Part shown: positions 29,920 to 40,256 of the stretch, piece after piece
Position numbering within the stretch: position 1 is the stretch's first letter
Layout of the letters: every line of letters begins with the position of its first letter
Assembly (NCBI GenBank): GCA_020410785.1
Contig: CP084573.1
Location: 372,001-436,000, forward strand
DNA from: Rickettsia endosymbiont of Culicoides impunctatus
GTDB taxonomy: Bacteria > Pseudomonadota > Alphaproteobacteria > Rickettsiales > Rickettsiaceae
DNA length: 64,000 nt
Direction of reading: 5' to 3'
Notes under the pieces: generated by a model
What the model was told of the DNA's origin: nothing
Databases searched by the model: none
Seen by the model: the letters and a program-made list of their open reading frames with translations, nothing else
Made by a program: the position numbers and the translations under genes

Positions 29920-31509
29920 ATGACTACTAATTTAGAGCTTACCTCAGCTCCTCATAATACATACGATGAACTACCTTATGAAAGCTATCCGTATGCTTTA
30001 ACCGATCCGTACCACCTACAAACACTTGCTGTGTTATTTGGTATGAAACCACCGGCTGTTGAAACTGCTCGAGTTTTGGAGCTAGGATGTGCTGCAGGCG
30101 GTAATTTAATACCTCATGCTGTTAATTATCCTAAAGCACACTTTATTGGAGTCGATCTATCTAAAGTACAAATAGATGAAGCTAATAAACATAAAGAAGG
30201 ATTAAATCTTAAAAATATAGAATTCCGACATTGTTCTATTACAGATATTGATGAATCATTTGGTAAATTTGATTATATAATTTGTCATGGGGTAATCTCT
30301 TGGGTGCCAAAATTTGTTCAGGATAAAATTTTTGAAGTAGGTAATAAAAATTTATCAGATAATGGTATTGTGTATATTAGTTATAATACCTTACCCGGCT
30401 GGAATATGATTCGTACTATAAGAGATATGATGCTTTATCACTCAAATACCTTTAATAACATTCAAGATAAAATTGCTCAATCTAGATTATTACTTGAATT
30501 CATTAATGATAGCTTGGAAGCTTCCAACTCTCCTTATGCTCAAGTGTTACAAACTGAAGCTAGTTTGCTTGCCAAACAAAATGATCATTATTTGCGTCAT
30601 GACCATTTAGAAGAAGATAATGTACAATATTATTTTCATGAGTTTATGGATGAGGCTAAAAAAAATAATCTACAATATCTGTCTGATTGTAGTGTCTCTA
30701 CCATGTATTTAGGAAATATGCCAGCAAAAGCAGTGGAAAAATTACAAGCAATAAATGATATTGTTAGAACAGAACAATATATGGATTTCATTACCAATCG
30801 TCGATTTAGGTCGACCTTACTTTGCCATAATAGTGTTAAATTAAATAGGTCTATCAATAATGAAGATATTACTAAATTTAATATGACATTTAATATAGTG
30901 CCAGAAAAGCCTTTTGTTGATATAGATATTAATTCACTTGAACCAGAGAAATTTTTTTATAATGGTAATAATGATAATAGTTTATCAACATCTTCTCCTT
31001 ATATGAAAGCGGTACTCTATACTTTCTCTGAGAATATCAATAACCCGATGAGTTTTGATAAAATTGCTGTAAGTAGTAATAAAAAGTTGCATGGAGCAAA
31101 ATTGAATGAAATAAAGACTGAACTTTTAGCTAACGCCATGAAATTAGTATTACAAGGATATATTAATATAACATTACATAATACTAGGAAGGAAGTAAAT
31201 CTTGATAAACCTAAAGCATCAAAGCTTATTTCATATCAGGTAACTCATACATCCAATATGTGGGTAACAAACCAAAGACATGAAGTGGTAGCTATCAATC
31301 TTTTTGAGAAATTTGCTCTACGATATATGGACGGTAAGCACGACCACAAGCAAATAATTGAATCAGTCATGCAGCATGTTACTTCTGGTGAGATGACCTT
31401 AAGCCGAGATGGTAATAAAATAGAGAATATTGATGAAATCAATAAAGAATTAGCATCATTCTTGCAGCCTACATTAACTAAGTTTGTCGCTAATGCTTTG
31501 CTGATTTAA
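29920..31509 (+). CDS. Class I SAM methyltransferase with regulatory domain (rickettsial lysine methyltransferase type)
   Basis: 529 residues: a Rossmann SAM-binding domain (motif I VLELGCAAGGN, then FIGVDLSKVQ), a middle methyltransferase-regulatory domain, and a C-terminal beta/helical part. This architecture matches rickettsial protein lysine methyltransferases (PKMT1/PKMT2) that methylate the surface protein OmpB. Substrate by homology only; no OmpB gene is in the window. Complete and preceded by a GGAG-like site. It ends 13 bases before a 165-bp palindrome. Confidence 0.82.
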   Translation: MTTNLELTSAPHNTYDELPYESYPYALTDPYHLQTLAVLFGMKPPAVETARVLELGCAAGGNLIPHAVNYPKAHFIGVDLSKVQIDEANKHKEGLNLKNIEFRHCSITDIDESFGKFDYIICHGVISWVPKFVQDKIFEVGNKNLSDNGIVYISYNTLPGWNMIRTIRDMMLYHSNTFNNIQDKIAQSRLLLEFINDSLEASNSPYAQVLQTEASLLAKQNDHYLRHDHLEEDNVQYYFHEFMDEAKKNNLQYLSDCSVSTMYLGNMPAKAVEKLQAINDIVRTEQYMDFITNRRFRSTLLCHNSVKLNRSINNEDITKFNMTFNIVPEKPFVDIDINSLEPEKFFYNGNNDNSLSTSSPYMKAVLYTFSENINNPMSFDKIAVSSNKKLHGAKLNEIKTELLANAMKLVLQGYINITLHNTRKEVNLDKPKASKLISYQVTHTSNMWVTNQRHEVVAINLFEKFALRYMDGKHDHKQIIESVMQHVTSGEMTLSRDGNKIENIDEINKELASFLQPTLTKFVANALLI

Positions 31510-31522
31510 AGATAGGATAGTG

Positions 31523-31689
31523 CTAGGTTCTGTGAACAAAATTTTAATTGTCTAGATTTCGAGTGTTTTTAAGCAAAAATTAATAAGATTTTTGCAGGAA
31601 TAGTGTATCTATTTCAAAAAAATCTTATAATTTGCAGCTAAAAAGAGTCAAAATCTAGACCCAATTAAAATTTTGTTCACAGAACCTAG
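31523..31689. repeat. 165-bp imperfect palindrome with CTAG ends, family C copy 5
   Basis: Starts CTAGGTTCTGTGAACAAAAT and ends TTGTTCACAGAACCTAG, with matching compensatory changes at both ends (GGTTC and GAACC). It lies between the convergent methyltransferase and cyd genes. Confidence 0.9.
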
Positions 31690-31698
31690 TAATATTGC

Positions 31699-31827
31699 TT
31701 AGCCAAATATAAAAAAGATAGCTTTAATTATACAGGATAATGATAGCACAAATATTAGCCCCACTAAGTATAAAATTACAAACCAAAGCCATTGTTTGGA
31801 TTTCTGAGAAATAAAAATTTTTCTCAA
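31699..31827 (-). CDS. Small membrane protein after cydB (DUF2474-like)
   Basis: 42-residue frame with a TTG start, five bases beyond the cydB stop on the same strand. It reads MRKIFISQKSKQWLWFVILY, then one hydrophobic helix (LVGLIFVLSLSCIIKAIFF). Basic start, Trp-rich entry and single helix fit the DUF2474 family, which is encoded right after cydAB in many bacteria, in the position of cydX in E. coli. It may be an accessory subunit of the bd oxidase. No strong ribosome site. Confidence 0.55.
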   Translation of the reverse strand: MRKIFISQKSKQWLWFVILYLVGLIFVLSLSCIIKAIFFIFG

Positions 31828-31831
31828 TTTA

Positions 31832-32851
31832 CTAATACATTGGGTGATGAGTTGATTTTCCACGGAATATATAATAACAATAAATTGTATAACCTAATAT
31901 TATCGGTAAAAGTAACGCAGCTCCTACCAACATCAGAGATTGTGATTCGGCTACTGCTGCCGATTGCCATAAAGATATTTGATATGGTACGGTAAAAGGC
32001 CAAATGCTTAAAATTAGCCCTAAATAGCCCAGAGTAAAAAGTAAAACTGAGTAACAAAAAGGCTGGTATTCTTTATTTTTATAAAGAGTGGTGAATAACA
32101 TAAATAAGGTAAAAATAGTTAAAATAGGAATGAATGAGAGATATGCAAAATTAGGCATAGTAAACCAAAATATACGAATTCTCTCGTTTAAAAATGGTAC
32201 CCATAAACTTACTAGCCCCATAAATAACATAACATAAATTAATACATATGATGCAGATTTACGAGCCCATATTTGCGTATCTTTGTCAGTTTTCATGATC
32301 AGCCAAGTACAACCAAGCAGGGCATAACCAAATACCAGAGCAACACCGGTCATCAGAGAAAAAGGGGTGAGCCAATCAAAAGCATCGCCAGCAAATACCC
32401 TGCCATCCACTTTAACGCCTTGGATAAAAGCTCCCAGCATAATTCCCTGAAATAAGGCGGCAATGATAGAACCAAAATGGAAAGAATAATCCCATATGTA
32501 ACGATCCTTTGGAGTCGCTTTAAATCTAAATTCAAAAGCTACCCCGCGGAAAATTAAGCCCAAAAGCATTGCGATAATTGGTATATAGAAGGCTGACATC
32601 AAAATTGCATAAGCCAGTGGGAACACAACAAATAATCCACCACCACCTAAAACTAACCAAGTTTCATTACCATCCCAAAATGGTGCTATGGAATTCATCA
32701 TTTTATTGCGGCAATCTTGAGTAGGAGCAAATGGAAATAATATACCAACCCCCAGATCAAAACCATCTAGTAATACATACAGAAATATTGCTATGACAAT
32801 TAGTCCACCCCAAACTAAAGGTAAATCTATATAGGGTGCAAAATTAAGCAT
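31832..32851 (-). CDS. cydB: Cytochrome bd ubiquinol oxidase subunit II
   Basis: 339-residue polytopic subunit of the quinol oxidase that reduces O2 to water without pumping protons. Start ILNFAPYIDLPLVWGGLI-like (MLNFAPYIDL) and conserved segments LLDGFDLGVGILFPF and WDGNETWLVLGGGGLF are diagnostic. Its start overlaps the end of cydA by eight bases, giving coupled translation. Complete. Confidence 0.96.
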   Translation of the reverse strand: MLNFAPYIDLPLVWGGLIVIAIFLYVLLDGFDLGVGILFPFAPTQDCRNKMMNSIAPFWDGNETWLVLGGGGLFVVFPLAYAILMSAFYIPIIAMLLGLIFRGVAFEFRFKATPKDRYIWDYSFHFGSIIAALFQGIMLGAFIQGVKVDGRVFAGDAFDWLTPFSLMTGVALVFGYALLGCTWLIMKTDKDTQIWARKSASYVLIYVMLFMGLVSLWVPFLNERIRIFWFTMPNFAYLSFIPILTIFTLFMLFTTLYKNKEYQPFCYSVLLFTLGYLGLILSIWPFTVPYQISLWQSAAVAESQSLMLVGAALLLPIILGYTIYCYYIFRGKSTHHPMY

Positions 32852-34226
32852 GGTTGTTGTTCTCCTCTATTGGATTTCCTAAACTGTGGAAACCGTATGT
32901 CTCTTCTTTTGTTATTATAGTAGGTCCTTTCTTTATTAAGTCTATAATATAATAAGTTGCACTGCCAAATATAAAAACATAAACTATCACAAAGGCAATT
33001 AATGAAGTAAAGATATATTGCCCTAGTACTGGTGAAGATGCTTCAGATGTTCTGATTATATTATATACTATATAAGGTTGCCTACCAATTTCCGTAACAA
33101 ACCATCCGGATAGCACGGCTACAAAGCCAGTTGGCGTCATCAACATACACCAATATTGGAACCATTTAGTATCAAATAATCTTTTACGTAAATATAAGAC
33201 TACGGCAATTACCCCAGTAATTATCATTAACATACCGATTCCTACCATTATTCGGAAACATAAAAATACTATTAATACCGGGGGGCGATTTTCTTTTGAC
33301 CATTCTTTTAGCCCTTGTACTTCTCCATCTAAGCTATGGGTCAGTATTAAACTAGCAATTTTTGGAATATCTATCGTATATTTTGTTGTCTCTTCTTGAG
33401 CTGATGGCCAGCCAAAGACCCTAAGGGCAGCACCTTTTTCTGTATCCCAAATACCTTCCATAGCAGCAATTTTTGCAGGCTGATGTTCTAGAGTATTTAA
33501 CCCGTGTTGGTCACCAATAAAAAGCTGTATTGGAGCAACAAATACTGCCATCAACATTGCCATACCAAACATGATTTTAGCATGGGCAACAAATTTTTTC
33601 TGTACAAGATACCAAGCAGCGACGCCACCAATAACAAAGGCTGTAGTTAAGTATGATGCAACAATCATATGGCAGAAACGATATGGAAATGAAGGATTAA
33701 AAATAATTTCTAACCAATTTATCGGATATAAAATATTATCGGCTCGTACTTCATAACCAGTAGGAGTTTGCATCCAGCTATTAGCTGACAGAATCCAAAA
33801 GGCAGAGATAATTGTACCAATTGCCACGATTAAAGTAGCAGCAAAATGCATTTTTTTACTAACTTTATTCCAACCAAACAACATCACTCCAAGAAAAGAT
33901 GATTCCAAAAAGAAGGCAGTAAGCACTTCAAAACCGAGAAGTGGTCCAAGTACATTACCTACCTTATCAGAGAAACCTGACCAATTAGTACCAATTTGGT
34001 AAGACAGAACAACGCCGGATACTACCCCCATACCAAAGGTAATAGCAAAAATCTTAATCCAAAATTTATATATTTCTTGGTAAATATTATTGCCAGTTTT
34101 GAGCCATAACCCTTCTACTACAGCCAGCCAGCTAGCAAGACCAATTGTGAAGGACGGGAAAATTATATGGAAGCTTATAGCAAAAGCAAATTGTATACGA
34201 GATAGTAGATTAGGATCGAATTCCAT
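32844..34226 (-). CDS. cydA: Cytochrome bd ubiquinol oxidase subunit I
   Basis: 460-residue heme-bearing subunit with about nine helices. Family segments include LSRIQFAFAISFHIIFPSFT with the N-terminal heme histidine, GFEVLTAFFLESSFLG, and ALRVFGWPSAQEETT in the quinol-binding loop. This loop is of the short type. The high-affinity oxidase suits low oxygen inside host cells. First gene of cydAB(-DUF2474). Confidence 0.96.
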   Translation of the reverse strand: MEFDPNLLSRIQFAFAISFHIIFPSFTIGLASWLAVVEGLWLKTGNNIYQEIYKFWIKIFAITFGMGVVSGVVLSYQIGTNWSGFSDKVGNVLGPLLGFEVLTAFFLESSFLGVMLFGWNKVSKKMHFAATLIVAIGTIISAFWILSANSWMQTPTGYEVRADNILYPINWLEIIFNPSFPYRFCHMIVASYLTTAFVIGGVAAWYLVQKKFVAHAKIMFGMAMLMAVFVAPIQLFIGDQHGLNTLEHQPAKIAAMEGIWDTEKGAALRVFGWPSAQEETTKYTIDIPKIASLILTHSLDGEVQGLKEWSKENRPPVLIVFLCFRIMVGIGMLMIITGVIAVVLYLRKRLFDTKWFQYWCMLMTPTGFVAVLSGWFVTEIGRQPYIVYNIIRTSEASSPVLGQYIFTSLIAFVIVYVFIFGSATYYIIDLIKKGPTIITKEETYGFHSLGNPIEENNNHA

Positions 34227-34254
34227 ATGATTATTTCAATTGATATTACAGGTG

Positions 34255-34390
34255 CATACGTCATTGCGAGAAGGCATAGCCGACGAAGCAATCCATTTTT
34301 GGTCATTTTTTGGATTGCATCAATACTACTAAAGTAGCTCTTCGCTAATAGACGTCTTGTTACTTTAACTTTTTTTTCGTGAACACTCTA
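34255..34390. repeat. Dispersed palindromic repeat, family B
   Basis: ACGTCATTGCGAGAAGGCAT, GGATTGCATCAATACTACT, CTCTTCGCTAATAGACG, then the outer arm TTTTTTTTCGTGAACACTC. The outer arm overlaps the C-terminal codons of the decayed antitoxin. Confidence 0.8.
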
Positions 34391-34636
34391 TCCACATCTT
34401 TATAGCTTAAAAAATCTTCCCAATCGGATAATTGAAAATTAATTTCTTTAGCTAATTTCCTAATTCTTATAGCTGACATTTGGACACTAATCAATATCTT
34501 TTACGAGACTTACTGGTACTATTTTTGCAGTTACTTTACCTCTTTTGGTAATTAATATTTCTTCACCTTTGCTTGCCCGATCTAGTATTTTAGAAAAATG
34601 AGTTTTTGCATCAAAGGCTGACATTGATCTTTCCAT
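34360..34636 (-). pseudogene. Phd/YefM-type antitoxin, frameshifted
   Basis: The N-terminal 49 residues (MERSMSAFDAKTHFSKILDR, then EEILITKRGKVTAKIVPV) are a Phd/YefM DNA-binding antitoxin fold, stopping at 34487. A shifted frame continues (IRIRKLAKEI, then LSDWEDFLSYKDVDR) as the family's usual toxin-binding C-terminal tail. So the antitoxin has a one-base frameshift before its tail. The last codons run into a family B repeat. No toxin gene follows. The frame open further upstream to 34801 is a family A element, not antitoxin. Confidence 0.7.
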
Positions 34637-34714
34637 ATAACCTACTAGTTTATTATAATAGTTTTGATAAAAAAATCTATCTTTAATAATTATCGTAGGC
34701 AGCCTCCTAGTATA

Positions 34715-34821
34715 TATAGTTAATTCAGGAGAATTTGGTGCTAGGAACGATGGAGCGACGCCTATAAGTAATAGGCGAGCGACGAGTGACGACGTCACCA
34801 ACTTCTCATCAATTGACTATA
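34715..34821. repeat. Family A palindromic element, copy 5
   Basis: TATAGTTAATTCAGGAGAAT through CATCAATTGACTATA. It provides the last codons (YSQLMRSW) and the stop codon of the GTA tail pseudogene and separates it from the antitoxin. Confidence 0.9.
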
Positions 34822-37483
34822 ACTTTCAACTTCATCGATAATTCCTTGTATTTCTACTGTTAAACGAGATAATTTCATAGAGATAATCCTAATTTGATAT
34901 TGATAATTCCGATAATACAATAAGACAAAATCCCCCGGTTGATATTTGATAAAATTTGCCGGCATGATAAATCTTAAAATTTTAGTTTCAGTAGCAGCAT
35001 TTTTTAGGATTAACTGCCCTAATCTTTCAGCTTCCAGATAAGATAGTATAATAGGTAGCTTTAACACTGGAATAGCTCTATGTGAAAAATTTTCACTATT
35101 TATTTGGCAAAAGCCATTATTATAATTATCATATCGATCGATGAAGTTTAGTCCTAGTTTACTGATAATGCTAGTTTTAGAAATCTCCATTTGTTCTAAA
35201 TAACTATTGCTTGATAATTTAACCAATATTTTTGAACTAATATTACAGAGAGGTGAATATCCACGCTTGGCAAACTTAATTTGCTGCTGATAAGCTATGA
35301 TATCAAAGAAATATATAATCCTTAGGGAGTTAATAATATCAATACAAGATAAGGCTTTGTTTAATACCAGCCCTTCTACAGATTCATCAACAGTTGATAC
35401 ATCAATATTGTTTAATGGAATACCGCATCTATAAGACAATTCAAGAATTATTGCCGATAAACTACAAGCCCCAAACTTATTATTCACCCAATGTCCTTTT
35501 GCCCATAAGTTACCATCTCGCCAAATATTATTATGGGGCCAAGCTGGATAAGGTCTGGCATCCCAAGTCCATAAAAACATTTGTTCGATATATTCTTGTG
35601 TTTGCCAATATTCAATAAATCCCCGTATAGCTTTACGCTGAATGGAAAAATCAACTTCACCAGTAGAATATTTTGGTACTCCGCCATCAATACATAAAGG
35701 ATCAAAGAATATATTAGGCTGATTAGTTGCTTTATCAATGGAAGGGAAACCAAACTCTGTAAACCAAATTTTCTTCATTTTTGGTTGCCATTCTGTTGTT
35801 ATCCCATCAGGATTGCGGTGATAATTCTCCCACCAATGTCTTAAATTCTTCCAAGCATAATCTGCCGATAATTCATGTTGGCTACCATTTTCATCTATAA
35901 AGTAATCATATCCTTCACCTGATTGCCAGCCTTTAATGATTTCTTCTGGTGATATGCCGGAATTTACCGTTCTTGTTACAGGAAAATAAGCATCAATACC
36001 GACAAAATCTATATATTCTGAGGCAAATAACTTATCTAAATTATGCCATCCGTCTTTTGTATGGTGATATTCTGACCAATCTGCGGCATAAGTGACAAGT
36101 ACATTGTCACCAACGATATTTTTAACTAATTTTGCTAGTTTTATCAGTTCCATAACAGCAGGAAAATTATTATGTTGATCTCTGATACTAGTTAAACCTA
36201 TTAACTCAGAACCGATTACAAAACTATCAATATGATCCTTAACTAATTCAGCGTAATGCAGGATAAAATCATTATAACCTTGATCTTTATTAAAAAAATC
36301 TACTACCGAACTTACTGAACCTGTAAATGACCCCGCCATGGTTTTTGCCAAATATCCAAAAAAAACATTGGATAAAACATGATTTTAAAGTTTCTACGTT
36401 TTAATTCCTGTAAGTAACGTATGATACTCGCATCATTAACAGTACCGCCATATTTAGGAAAATTATCAGCATCTCGTGATACTAGTCTTGCTGTATCACG
36501 TAAATATTTACCAACTTGCCATTGTTCCGAATATTGGGTATGCGGATCATTAAATTCTACGGCAGGCTTAATAGTACAGCTTTTAATATCCAAACTATCA
36601 CCAAACCAACACACCACTGGTGCAATCCATTTGATGTTAGGGCATATAATTTTCATTTGATCCAGGCTATAAACACTATCAGCAATGTTACGATAATTAT
36701 TGGAATTTATTGGTTTTTTACTGATGATACCATCCAAGGAGTTGGTGATAATCTTATACTGCACCAGGCAATCATAAACAAATTCCCCTGAACCTGGGAT
36801 AATGTCAACCGCCTCAACCAAATCCTCTACGCTTTTACTTTCAATATTATCAGGAATATTAGCTTTCCTGGTTACTTCAAAGGAGAAATTTGGTATAGAA
36901 TTATTAAAATCAGCTAATGGTAGCTCTTCAAATACCGCGTAGCTTAATCCTCGAAAAGCTGGCACTTGACCTTGAGGCTCAGCTGCTGCAATTAAGGGAT
37001 CGGCTATTTGTTCTTCTGATCCTAAATAAACCCTGAATTTATATTGTTCAAGATTGAATAGCTGATCATTAGCCCATACTCTACTAATTTCAGCAATTTC
37101 ACCTTCACATATGCCAACTGCAAAGGATAAATAATATTCGCATTCTGTTAAATTATGTATGGCGGCAGTTCCTTGAGTATCTGATACGCCTCGCTGTGCA
37201 ACGCTGGTAATTTGTACTTCCTTAATTTGGTTTGCCCAAATTATTTTACCATTGATCCTTGCCGTACCAAAAACTAACGCTATTGGATGTCCATAAACAG
37301 CTTTTGATAGAACAAAACTTTCCCTAATATTTTTAAAATGATAATATTCCTCAGGTTCATGATTTAAATATTCTAAATAATCACCTAATGCCTTACCTGC
37401 AAATCGCCCAATAGTCGATAATATCCCACCACCAAAAACACACCTATGCTACTTCCTATGTTACCTAGAATCTGACCAAACAT
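34795..37483 (-). pseudogene. GTA/phage tail TIM-barrel protein (host-specificity type), at least two frameshifts
   Basis: Homologue of the large tail-tip protein of alphaproteobacterial gene transfer agents. The ATG at 37481-37483 starts MFGQILGNIGSSIG, then the frame is lost in a T run near 37425 (GGGILSTIGRFAGKALG follows in the next frame). It stays open to 36312 and is lost again near 36330, where one added T joins KPWRGH to TGSVSSVVDFFN. The TIM-barrel part shows FVIGSELIGL, VTYAADWSEYH and IWFTEFGFPS. The 3' end stops inside a family A element, so the C-terminus is probably missing. No other GTA genes are here. Confidence 0.82.
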
Positions 37484-37590
37484 ATTAATATCTTATATTT
37501 TTTAGTTAATATAAGATACTATATCACATAATATCTCTGCACTAAGTGTATCGACTCATTTAATTTGCAAAATAAATAAAAATCTGAATT

Positions 37591-37695
37591 GCCAAGTATC
37601 ATTGCGAGACCATGTAATGGTCAAAGCAATCCACTTCTAATAACTTTCCTGGATTGCTTCGTCGACCTATGGTCTTCCTCGCTAATAGACGTTGA
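37591..37695. repeat. Dispersed palindromic repeat, family B
   Basis: CATTGCGAGACCATGTAATG and GGATTGCTTCGTCGACCTAT, closing with CCTCGCTAATAGACGTTG. It lies between the GTA pseudogene 5' end and the tsf 3' end. Confidence 0.8.
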
Positions 37696-37731
37696 CCACA
37701 TATGACTTTTAAACTCCTCAGTCTCTCCTGT

Positions 37732-38664
37732 TTATTTTTGTATAACAGCTGCCACTTCGTCTGCAAAATTTTTATCTTCTTGTTTTATACCTTCACCTAG
37801 TTCATATCTTATAAACTGAGTAATTTTAATCGAAGCTCCTAATTCTTTTGCCGCATTATCAATAACTTGAGAAATTGTTAATTTATCATCAAATAAAAAG
37901 TTTTGTTCAAGCAAAACAACTTCTGCTAGAAACTTACGTATTCTACCTTCAACCATTTTTTCAATGATATTGTCAGGCTTACCAGAAGCTTTTGATTGTT
38001 CAAAGAATATATCTTTTTCACGTTCAACTAAAGTCTGATCCAAACTTGATACATCTAGACTATAAGGATTATTTGCTGCTATATGGGTGGCGATTTTTTG
38101 CCCTAATTCTAGAAGTTTAGCTTTTTCTTTGCTAGTTGACTGTAAACCAACAAGGACAGAAATCTTACCTAGCCCCTCAACCACAGTGTTATGTACATAA
38201 GATGCCACCACACCTTCTGAGACCTGTAAGGCATCCACGCGACGTAGATTTAAATTTTCACCAATTGTAGCAATATTGTCTAATATTTCTTCATCAACTG
38301 ATCTGCCTGTTGATGTTTTTGCTAATTTTAGTGACTGTAAATTTAGTGCTTGTAAATTACTTTGCTGCAAAGCTAATGTTGCAATATTTTTAACCAATTG
38401 CTGAAATTTATCATTTCTTGCCACAAAATCTGTTTCTGAATTTACTTCTATAATAACTCCAACATTATCTTTAATGTGTATGGCTGTTAGCCCTTCAGCA
38501 GCAACTCTATCTGATTTTTTTGCGGCAGCTGATAATCCTTTTTTTCTTAACCAATCAATAGCTGTTTCAAAGTCTCCTTTTGTTTCAAGCAAAGCCTTCT
38601 TGCAGTCCATCATTCCTGCACCAGTTCTCTCTCTTAATTGTTTTACAAGTCCAGCATTTATCAT
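37732..38664 (-). CDS. tsf: Elongation factor Ts
   Basis: GDP/GTP exchange factor for EF-Tu. 310 residues from the ATG at 38664 ([20 protein letters not shown]), chosen because an AGGAG site lies just upstream; the frame is open further back but is not conserved. The family marks [12 protein letters not shown] and [13 protein letters not shown]-like [15 protein letters not shown] are present. It follows rpsB with a 302-base gap that holds a family B repeat, so the rpsB-tsf operon has been invaded. Confidence 0.97.
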   Translation of the reverse strand: MINAGLVKQLRERTGAGMMDCKKALLETKGDFETAIDWLRKKGLSAAAKKSDRVAAEGLTAIHIKDNVGVIIEVNSETDFVARNDKFQQLVKNIATLALQQSNLQALNLQSLKLAKTSTGRSVDEEILDNIATIGENLNLRRVDALQVSEGVVASYVHNTVVEGLGKISVLVGLQSTSKEKAKLLELGQKIATHIAANNPYSLDVSSLDQTLVEREKDIFFEQSKASGKPDNIIEKMVEGRIRKFLAEVVLLEQNFLFDDKLTISQVIDNAAKELGASIKITQFIRYELGEGIKQEDKNFADEVAAVIQK

Positions 38665-38769
38665 ATTATTCTCCTTATTAAGGTTATAAGTTGTTTTAAT
38701 TGGATTTGGGAAAGCGATGGCATACATCCCTGACTTAAGCAGGGCAGTTAAAAATCGCAGAAAAACAGT

Positions 38770-38885
38770 CTAAAAACCCAAAATGTCTATTAGCAAGGAC
38801 GAGCATAGGTCAACTAAGCAATCCACTTCTGGTCACTTTTATGGATTGCTTTGTCGACTTACGCCTCCTCACAATGACACTAGCC
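38770..38885. repeat. Dispersed palindromic repeat, family B, in the rpsB-tsf gap
   Basis: GTCTATTAGCAAGGACGAGC, GCAATCCACTTCTGG, TGGATTGCTTTGTCGACTTA and CTCCTCACAATGACAC. The 38665-38966 gap has no gene. Confidence 0.75.
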
Positions 38886-38966
38886 GTTTTTCCTATGATT
38901 TTTAAACAGACATGACATCTTTCCACCCCGTAAGTACTCTTGTTGGTTTGGAGTATACATATCTAG

Positions 38967-39854
38967 TTATTTTGTTGTTGTAACCACTTCTGTAATTTTC
39001 AAAGCTGTGTCAAACTCTGATTTTGCTGCCTCTTGATTATTTAACTCAGAAGTTTTAGAGAATTTCTTGGTTGGTTTTAACTTAGTAATAGCTTTGACAT
39101 TGGTATTTTTTTCTTCATGAGTAGCTATGCTTCCTAAATCAACACCAGATGCAGCTAAAGCTTCTTCTATACCAGCCAGTACAGCATCGGCAAACAAGCT
39201 ACAATAAAGTCTAATAGATCTGATTGCGTCATCATTACCAGGGATAGGGTGATCTATATTGTCTGGATTAGAGTTAGTATCAACAATAGCAATTATTGGA
39301 ATGCCCAACTTTACTGCTTCTTGAATTGCCAAATGTTCTTTATTAGTATCAATTACCACCAGCAAGTTTGGTTTTGTTCCAATATGTCTAATACCACCTA
39401 AGGATTTAAGTAATTTATCCTTTTTACGGGTCATTTCCAATATTTCTTTTTTGGTATAAACGGAATATTCTTCTTCGTTTTCTAGAATTTTCTCAAGATT
39501 ATCCAGCGTTTTTATTGAAGCAGAAATTGTTCCCCAGTTAGTTAACATACCTCCAAGCCATCTATGGTTAACGTAATATTGCCCACATTTCTCTGTATAT
39601 TCAGCTATTATATCACTAGCTTGGATTTTAGTACTGACAAATAATATTTTACCATTTTTCTTAACAGTTTCATATATTACATTGAGAGCCATTTGCATTA
39701 GGGCAGCAGTTTGTTGTAAGTCAATTACATGAATATCATCCCTGATGCCATAAATGTAAGGTGCCATTTTGGGATTCCAACGTGAGGTTTTATGACCAAA
39801 ATGCACTCCGGCATCAAGTAATTCTCTGACATTAACAGCTTTTAGTTTAGACAT
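38967..39854 (-). CDS. rpsB: 30S ribosomal protein S2
   Basis: Small-subunit protein of 295 residues starting [20 protein letters not shown], with the family block [12 protein letters not shown]-like [20 protein letters not shown] and the [20 protein letters not shown] stretch. An AAGGAG site precedes the ATG. The C-terminal 50 residues are a lysine-rich extension common in alphaproteobacteria. Confidence 0.98.
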   Translation of the reverse strand: MSKLKAVNVRELLDAGVHFGHKTSRWNPKMAPYIYGIRDDIHVIDLQQTAALMQMALNVIYETVKKNGKILFVSTKIQASDIIAEYTEKCGQYYVNHRWLGGMLTNWGTISASIKTLDNLEKILENEEEYSVYTKKEILEMTRKKDKLLKSLGGIRHIGTKPNLLVVIDTNKEHLAIQEAVKLGIPIIAIVDTNSNPDNIDHPIPGNDDAIRSIRLYCSLFADAVLAGIEEALAASGVDLGSIATHEEKNTNVKAITKLKPTKKFSKTSELNNQEAAKSEFDTALKITEVVTTTK

Positions 39855-40069
39855 TATTTAATCTCCTTGAAATGTTAGTTATGTACCTCTACCTAATTAG
39901 TAACAGGTACTCCTCCGCAAGAGTTGATACCAAAAAAACTGGACTAACAATTAGGCTCTTACGTGTGAATTTTGCTTATTATATTTTAAGCAAAGTTAAT
40001 TATATATTTAATCAATATATTTGCAAGGAATATAGTTCTTTATCAGCAATTATACTGCTGTTTGATGAC

Positions 40070-40256
40070 TTAAGTATCTTGATAAACATCCTTTCGATGT
40101 TTAATAGCAACAATAATAACTGTTTTTATTTCTGACTCAATATCTATATACGACACGATAATCACTCACTCTAAGGCTTCTAGCACTCAACAATAGATTT
40201 GGAATGTGTTTTTGTATAACTTCTTTTAGATAACATATTTGGTATTTTATTTCCAT
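40070..40256 (-). pseudogene. RelE/ParE-type toxin, frameshifted and internally shortened
   Basis: Starts at an ATG (40254-40256) overlapping the end of the antitoxin gene. Reads MEIKYQICYLKEVIQKHIPN, then jumps to LRVSDYRVVYRY and a stop; the next frame gives ESEIKTVIIVAIKHRKDVYQ to 40070. These are the RelE signatures (LRVGDYRVIY and HRKDVY) with the central helices missing and a frameshift near the DYRVVY segment. Toxin activity is very likely lost while the antitoxin remains open. Confidence 0.72.

Noticed and set aside
34637-34801. N-terminal extension of the Phd-type antitoxin frame
   Set aside because: The first part is a family A element read through; antitoxin similarity starts at the Met near 34636.
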